Of a DNA stretch of 64,000 nucleotides, positions 60,001-64,000 are shown piece by piece. Location of the stretch: assembly GCA_965237635.1 (NCBI GenBank), contig CBDEFX010000001.1, forward strand, positions 1,860,001 through 1,924,000. Direction: 5' to 3'. The number at the start of each line of letters is the position of its first letter. The stretch's first letter is position 1. A program made the translations under genes and the position numbers. The DNA is from CBDEFX01 sp965237635. Lineage in GTDB: Bacteria > Chloroflexota > Dehalococcoidia > Lucifugimonadales > CAUZJF01. The notes under the pieces were generated by a model, which worked only from the letters and a program-made list of their open reading frames with translations, was not told the origin of the DNA and searched no databases.

Positions 60001-63000
60001 GAAGCTCGCGGTGAGGGCGTCGACCGGCGCGGACCTGGCCAGCACGGCCGTTGTGGCCCCGCTTATCAGGGATTCCGCGTTGCCGGCGTCGTCTTGGAAG
60101 GTCACCCTTACCTTGATGGTCTTGCCCTCGTCGGCGGGGATCAGCTCGTAGGTGGAGCTGGTCTGCCCCGCAATGTCGGCGTCGTCCCGCAGCCACTGGT
60201 ACTGGTAGGAGACGTTGTCGAGGCCGTCCTCGTCCGATATGGCCGAGGTGCCGGCGGTCAGCGTCTCGTCCACCTGGGGCGTTCCGCTGATGGTGGGCTC
60301 TCCAGCGGCGGCCGTATTGGGCTTGGCTGCTACTTCCAGCGTCTCTGCGCTCGTCAGGGACTCCTGGTTGTCCGCGTCGTCGGTGAAGGTCACCTTGACC
60401 TGGATGGTCTGGCCCTGCTCACCGGTGGTGAGCAGGTAGCTGGAGCTGGTTGCATCCTCGATGTCCGAGCCTCCGGCCAGCCATTGGTACCTGTAGGAGA
60501 CGTTGGTCAGCCCGTCGGCGTCCTCAATTCCGGAGACGTCCGCTGTCAGCGTCTCGCCAACCTGGGGCGTTCCGCTGATGGTGGGCGCTCCTGTGGCCTC
60601 TGTGTTGGGCCTGGCAGCGACCGGCTCCGTTGCCGCGCTGGTCAGGGACTCCTGGTACCCGTCGTCGTCGGTGAACGTTACCCGCACCTTTATGGTCGCG
60701 CCCTGGTCGGCCGGGGTCAGCGCGTAGGTCGGACTGGTCTGGTCCGGGCTTTGGAAACCAATGGTGTAAGAGATTCCTGAGGTCTCGTCGACGACCACAT
60801 GGGTGCCCATCCACACGTAGGTATATGACACGTTGGTGAGCCCGTTGGCGTCGTTAATCGCGGATGTGTCAGCCGTCAGGGTCTCGTCGACCCGGGGCGT
60901 GCCGCTGATTGTGGGAAGGCCTGTGGGCTCAGAATTCGGCTCGGCCGCTATCACCGCCTCCGTGGCCTCGCTGGTCAGGGTCTCGGTGTGGCCGCGGTCG
61001 TCGGTGTAGAAGACCTTGACCTTTATCGCCAGGCCCTCGCTGAGTGGGCCCAGTGTGTAGGTCGGGCTATTCTCTCCGTGGAATTCCAGCGTGGCGAAGT
61101 CAGTGGCGGCGAGCCACTGGTATCTGAAGACGGCGGTTTCCATACCGTCGGCGTCGGCGATCTCCGATGTGTCCACCATCAGCGTCCGGCGCACCTGGGG
61201 CGTCCCGTTGATGGTGGGCGCCCCTGTCGGCGGGCTGTTTGGCCGGGGCGCAACCGCCACCGTCGCCGCGCTGGTTCGGCTTTCCGCGTTGTTCGCGTCG
61301 TCGGTGAAGGAGACCTTGACCTTTATGGTCTTGCCTTCGTCTGCGTCGACCACGGTGTAGGAGGTGTCCGTCGCTTCCGGTATCTCGGCGCCGTTCCGGA
61401 GCCACTGGTAGAGGTAGGTGTAGGACGCGTTGGTCAATCCCTCGGCGTCGGCAATTGACGAGATGTCCAGCGTGAGTGTCTGCCCCGCCTCGGGGGTGCC
61501 GCTGATGGTGGGACTGCCCGTGGCCGGCGTGTTTGCCGCGGTCGTCGTCAGGTTGTAGTTGTCGCGGAGTTTCAGCCACGCCGCGGCGGTGGCCCGGTAG
61601 TTATCGCCGGTGGCCGTGTGCCGGAGCATCACCCAGCGGTCGATGTAGTTTGAGTCCTCTGTGGAGCTGATTGTCACGGTCTGGGGCGTGCTCCAGTTGT
61701 CCGCGGTGAAGGTGAGGCTGGTGGGACTCACTGTCGCTCGACCCGCCGGGTGATCGTCAACGGAGACGGTGACGTCGTTGGAGGGCTGGGACGTCAGTAC
61801 GACGGTGTAGGTACCGGTGTCGCCTTCTTTGATGATGAGGTCAGTCCGGCTGAGCGCCAGTCCGCCTCCGGGCTGGTTCGCGTCGGCAACCGTGGAGTGG
61901 TTTGTGGCCGGCTGTTTGGTGAAGGCGACCAGGTGGTTGCCATGGGCGTCGCTGAAGATGGGCTCGCTGTTGGTGAACAGGTTGTCGTAGGATACGGTTA
62001 CCGTCTGGCCCTGGGTGATGGGTTCCGACATGGTCAGGGTGACGGTGTCTCCAGAGACCGTGGCGTCGCTGCGAACGGGCAGTTCGCCGTCGACCCAAAC
62101 GTCGAGGGCCAGGCTCTGGAGCAGGCCGGTCTGCAGTCCGAAAGCTCTCAGGATCGACGGAGACTTGATGTCCTCGGTCAGGGTGACCATGACCTGGGCG
62201 CCGTCGGTGGAGACGTGGGCGCTGGAGAACTCCGGGTCTACTGCGTCCACCCGGTGCTTCGTGCTGAGAATTCCATTGTGGTCGAGGACCGCGTCAGTGC
62301 CCTCGGAGTTGCGGATCGAGCCGTCCTGGCGGCCCCGTTCCGAGAACAGCTTCAGGCTGTTTAGTGGTAGCTTGAGCGCCACCGGCGCTTCGTCGCCGGG
62401 CAGGACCGTATATTCGAAGATGACCTTTTTGCCATCTGTCCGTTCGTAGTAGGCGGTCCTGGTCTCGCCGTTCATCTCCAGCTCCAAGCTGGCGGCTTGG
62501 CGCTTTGAGTCGGCGTACCGGACGGTCACTTCTTGGTCGAACGTGAGGGTCGCCTGGATGACGTCTCCGGGACCGTAGGTCTGGTCATCTCCCGGGTTCG
62601 AGGTGAACTCCACTGACGTGACGGTCGGAGCGGGGGTGTACAGGCCGTGCTGACTGCCGGTGTTCTGGATGCTTGTTGTGCTCCTGGCCGTGGAGGGCTT
62701 TGGCGGGGCCAGCATGTCGGCGAAGAGGTCGGAGTGGTTCGCCAGGTCCAGGTGTCTTCGTTGAAATTCCTTGTACGTGCGCACCCATGTGAAGGAGACG
62801 TCGCGGCCTGACCTGGACCGCTGGATGCCGCCTTCTGTAGCGGCCGCTCTGAGCGGGAGCGTGTAGGTGACTACGCCCTTGCCTACGCCGCCCTCGTGGT
62901 AAATCCACCTGATGAACAGCGTGTGGAAGTCGTCGAACTGGCCTTCCCAGTACCCCGTCCAGGCGTCAGATTGGTTTGGCGCCCTGAATGTGGCAGTGAT

Positions 63001-64000
63001 CCAGACCGGGTCCGTGTCGCCGGTTTTATCGGTGGTTACCCGCAGACCCTGCAGATCCCACCTGTATCCTCGGCCGAACCTGCCGTCTCCTCTTGCGTAC
63101 GAATAAGCCTGATCCGGTTGTCTTGGGTACGTATAATGGGTTTTTCCGTAGACGATGTTGCCGTTATCACCTACCGTCGTGCTTCTTCTTGCCTTGAGGA
63201 TTACCTGGCCGTACCGGTTCTGTACGTCTTTAGTGCGGATGGAGACCACCACCTGTTGCCCAGCGGTCCAGCCCGGAGCGTAGTCAAAGATCCATCTATA
63301 GGGAAGAGAGGCATGGACATTAGCCGCTTCCGCGAAGGGCAACTTCTTCCCGTCAACCACGAGCGTCCATCCGGCAACCTCTTCATTGCTTGGATAGGAC
63401 TCCGAATCAAAATCAAAACTGATATCGGAGGAGATGGTGTCCTCCACCGTATTCGTGATCTCATACCCCTTCCAGGGGTATCGAAACTGGTCGTCGACTA
63501 CTCCCCGGTCGGTCCGCCCGTCCACGATGATGTTATTGGTTATCTCGCCGTACGAGTCTATGTAGTATCCGATGTACCGAGTCGCGTCGGATGGATTCGG
63601 CTCCGCCGTCATCAGCGCCGTCCAGATGGTCCTGTAGCCGTAAGCGTTCGGCGGCTGGGGGCTGGTGATCTTCACCGCGACAGAGTCGCCGGCGGACCAT
63701 GAGAGGCCGGTGCTGGCCAAATGCATCCTGACTTGGTCGAACGCGAGTGTTGCCGCCCCCAAATTGAACGAGTCGCTGCCGACGTGGAGTGTGAGTTTGT
63801 CGCGGGTTGCCTGTGTCGCGATGTCTCCGGCGTTCGACGAGTCGAAAGTGAGAGTTAGTGTCCCGGTCACAAGGTTTATTTCGTCTAGTTCGTAGGTATC
63901 CCCGCCGAATGTGAAATTCCGGTCCGTCAGGCTTGCCCCGGTGTAAGTCCCCGAGTGGTCCCACCCTGGTAACCCGAAGCCGGAGTGCGTCCCCACCGTC
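57016..64000 (-). CDS. Giant repeat-containing surface/secreted protein (5' end beyond window)
   Basis: Over 2320 residues, open at the window edge, so the N-terminus is missing. N-terminal to C-terminal: beta-rich SwmB-like segments (about 1-230 and 440-720; TLTFDSSNAGD, VTLTEDIKSPS types); about six repeats with PTISGTPQV.ETLTAD and a closing TIKV.VSFTDDA; two Calx-beta domains (VTVDYATSDGTAQAGSDYTA-type); four more repeats; and a C-terminal PPC-like domain (about 2190-2320; VDWFKVSLLASETYQIDMRG). All segments fit extracellular binding or adhesion. Repeat units of about 100 residues are nearly identical at DNA level between 57.7 and 58.6 kb. Not part of the transfer element by content; probably chromosomal. 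Confidence 0.8.
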   Translation of the reverse strand, partial: TVGTHSGFGLPGWDHSGTYTGASLTDRNFTFGGDTYELDEINLVTGTLTLTFDSSNAGDIATQATRDKLTLHVGSDSFNLGAATLAFDQVRMHLASTGLSWSAGDSVAVKITSPQPPNAYGYRTIWTALMTAEPNPSDATRYIGYYIDSYGEITNNIIVDGRTDRGVVDDQFRYPWKGYEITNTVEDTISSDISFDFDSESYPSNEEVAGWTLVVDGKKLPFAEAANVHASLPYRWIFDYAPGWTAGQQVVVSIRTKDVQNRYGQVILKARRSTTVGDNGNIVYGKTHYTYPRQPDQAYSYARGDGRFGRGYRWDLQGLRVTTDKTGDTDPVWITATFRAPNQSDAWTGYWEGQFDDFHTLFIRWIYHEGGVGKGVVTYTLPLRAAATEGGIQRSRSGRDVSFTWVRTYKEFQRRHLDLANHSDLFADMLAPPKPSTARSTTSIQNTGSQHGLYTPAPTVTSVEFTSNPGDDQTYGPGDVIQATLTFDQEVTVRYADSKRQAASLELEMNGETRTAYYERTDGKKVIFEYTVLPGDEAPVALKLPLNSLKLFSERGRQDGSIRNSEGTDAVLDHNGILSTKHRVDAVDPEFSSAHVSTDGAQVMVTLTEDIKSPSILRAFGLQTGLLQSLALDVWVDGELPVRSDATVSGDTVTLTMSEPITQGQTVTVSYDNLFTNSEPIFSDAHGNHLVAFTKQPATNHSTVADANQPGGGLALSRTDLIIKEGDTGTYTVVLTSQPSNDVTVSVDDHPAGRATVSPTSLTFTADNWSTPQTVTISSTEDSNYIDRWVMLRHTATGDNYRATAAAWLKLRDNYNLTTTAANTPATGSPTISGTPEAGQTLTLDISSIADAEGLTNASYTYLYQWLRNGAEIPEATDTSYTVVDADEGKTIKVKVSFTDDANNAESRTSAATVAVAPRPNSPPTGAPTINGTPQVRRTLMVDTSEIADADGMETAVFRYQWLAATDFATLEFHGENSPTYTLGPLSEGLAIKVKVFYTDDRGHTETLTSEATEAVIAAEPNSEPTGLPTISGTPRVDETLTADTSAINDANGLTNVSYTYVWMGTHVVVDETSGISYTIGFQSPDQTSPTYALTPADQGATIKVRVTFTDDDGYQESLTSAATEPVAARPNTEATGAPTISGTPQVGETLTADVSGIEDADGLTNVSYRYQWLAGGSDIEDATSSSYLLTTGEQGQTIQVKVTFTDDADNQESLTSAETLEVAAKPNTAAAGEPTISGTPQVDETLTAGTSAISDEDGLDNVSYQYQWLRDDADIAGQTSSTYELIPADEGKTIKVRVTFQDDAGNAESLISGATTAVLARSAPVDALTASFANMPADHNGENFTFQLSFSENVEAGYARIRDHAFTVTGATIASASRMTQGSNQGWNVEVDPTGNGSVTITLPETTDCNAVGAICTDDSRKLSHSTSETVAGPPAISVSDAAVQEAQGAVLVFSVTTSHASSRTVTVDYATSDGTAQAGSDYTAASATLTFNAGETSQTVQVTVLTDQEDESDEALTLTLSNPSQATLDDATGTGTIENGESSSGTQEDPPAEDPPVVLLTASFANVPADHDGGNFTFDLNFSENVNAGYARIRDGAFTVSGGTIASASRKTQGSNQGWTVEVDPTGNGAVSITLPETTDCDASGAICTDDSRKLSHPTSATVAGPPAISVSDATVQEAEGAVLVFTATLSHASSRTVTVGYATSDGTAVAGSDYTAASGTLTFNAGDTSQTVQVTVLTDSEDEGQEALTLTLSNPSQATLDDATGTGTIENGESSSSTVVNSPPNGLPTVSGTPQVGETLTTDTSAIADADGLTNVSYSYQWIRNDGGTDADIAGETASTHTLVSADEGKTIKVRVSFTDDAGNEETLTSAATAAVASRPNTPATGLPTISGTVQVDETLTADTSGINDADGLTNLSYSYQWIRNDGTNDGDIGGQTGSTYTLVSADEGKAIKVRVSFTDDAGNEETLTSSATAAVAVRPNTPATGLPTISGTAQVDETLTANISGMADEDGLTNVSYSYQWIRNDGTNDADIGGQTGSTYTLVSADEGKTIKVRVSFTDDAGNEETLTSAATAAVAARPNTPATGLPTISGTAQAGKTLTANISGMADEDGLDNAEFSYQWLANDADIQNATDSTYTLTDDDVGKTIKVRVSFTDDRSNDETLTSAATDTVVAKPDSPDTDAPPRDPGATVDVTVGNTVTGEIEEAIEVDWFKVSLLASETYQIDMRGAWGGEWARIDGEIVWVAPGTLHDPKLLGVFSAANVLVPGTDEEVSGDDRGDYEEGKNSRITSFSPPADGYYYIAAAAEAAWTGTYELTVTVVADE

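Noticed and set aside
1..64000. tRNA or rRNA genes
   Set aside because: No cloverleaf with a conserved TTCGA-type arm or rRNA-like sequence was found by eye, including near the recombinase genes and the 56.5-57.0 kb edge.

Overview
The window is 64 kb of GC-rich bacterial DNA that reads as a large conjugative or integrative element (or plasmid) with its cargo, ending inside a giant repeat-containing surface-type gene. No rRNA, tRNA or universal marker gene is present. The host is therefore an inference: the GC-rich coding, the TTG/GTG starts, and the Calx-beta plus 'GTPQVGETLTAD'-type repeats of the last gene resemble uncultured Chloroflexota (Dehalococcoidia/SAR202-like, often sponge or marine), with moderate confidence.

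Layout. (1) 1-10.2 kb, plus strand: the 3' part of a conjugation (type IV secretion) operon. It holds a PrgI-fusion-like protein (cut by the window edge), a small pilin-like protein, a VirB4 ATPase, a VirD4-like coupling protein split by a one-base frameshift, a replication-relaxation-type protein, three small HTH proteins, a small charged protein and a PAPS-reductase-like PP-loop enzyme. (2) 10.2-20.8 kb: a mobile and defence-like island. It has a structured leader, a large serine recombinase, the C-terminal scrap of another, an IS256-family element interrupted by an IS1380-family element (both with target duplications I could read), a second large serine recombinase, a ribbon-helix-helix regulator with its probable operator, two HEPN-like proteins and a toxin-antitoxin pair. 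(3) 20.8-32.5 kb, minus strand: a second, diverged and more complete copy of the same conjugation operon, convergent with the first. Its PAPS-reductase gene is reduced to a deletion scar.

(4) 33-56.5 kb, plus strand: a long DNA-metabolism operon. After a noncoding stretch with iteron-like repeats come a zinc-finger protein, a CHC2/TOPRIM primase, a Rad52-type annealing protein, a DUF7007-like gene split by a group II intron, a TSCPD protein, a PD-(D/E)XK nuclease, SSB, a RadC-like JAB protein, an N6-adenine-type methyltransferase, a SNF2/DEAD-like helicase (one-base frameshift) and a PRTRC cassette. The PRTRC cassette has a ubiquitin-like protein C, an E2-like protein B, a JAMM protein A and a ThiF/E1-like protein. 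A DUF2958 protein and an IS1182 element follow. Many intergenic gaps here carry GC-rich perfect hairpins. (5) 57-64 kb, minus strand: one very large repeat protein running off the window.

Together the genes suggest a self-transferring replicon: the type IV channel, coupling protein and replication-relaxation protein move DNA; primase, Rad52, SSB, nuclease and helicase replicate or recombine it; serine recombinases may integrate it; and PRTRC is a ubiquitin-like plasmid-associated module of unknown function. The features I find most worth follow-up are the antisense membrane-protein gene inside the group II intron, the inverted diverged duplication of the transfer operon, the PRTRC module, the covarying in-gene palindromes and the recurrent intergenic hairpins. 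Several isolated one-base frameshifts in otherwise intact genes may be assembly errors.
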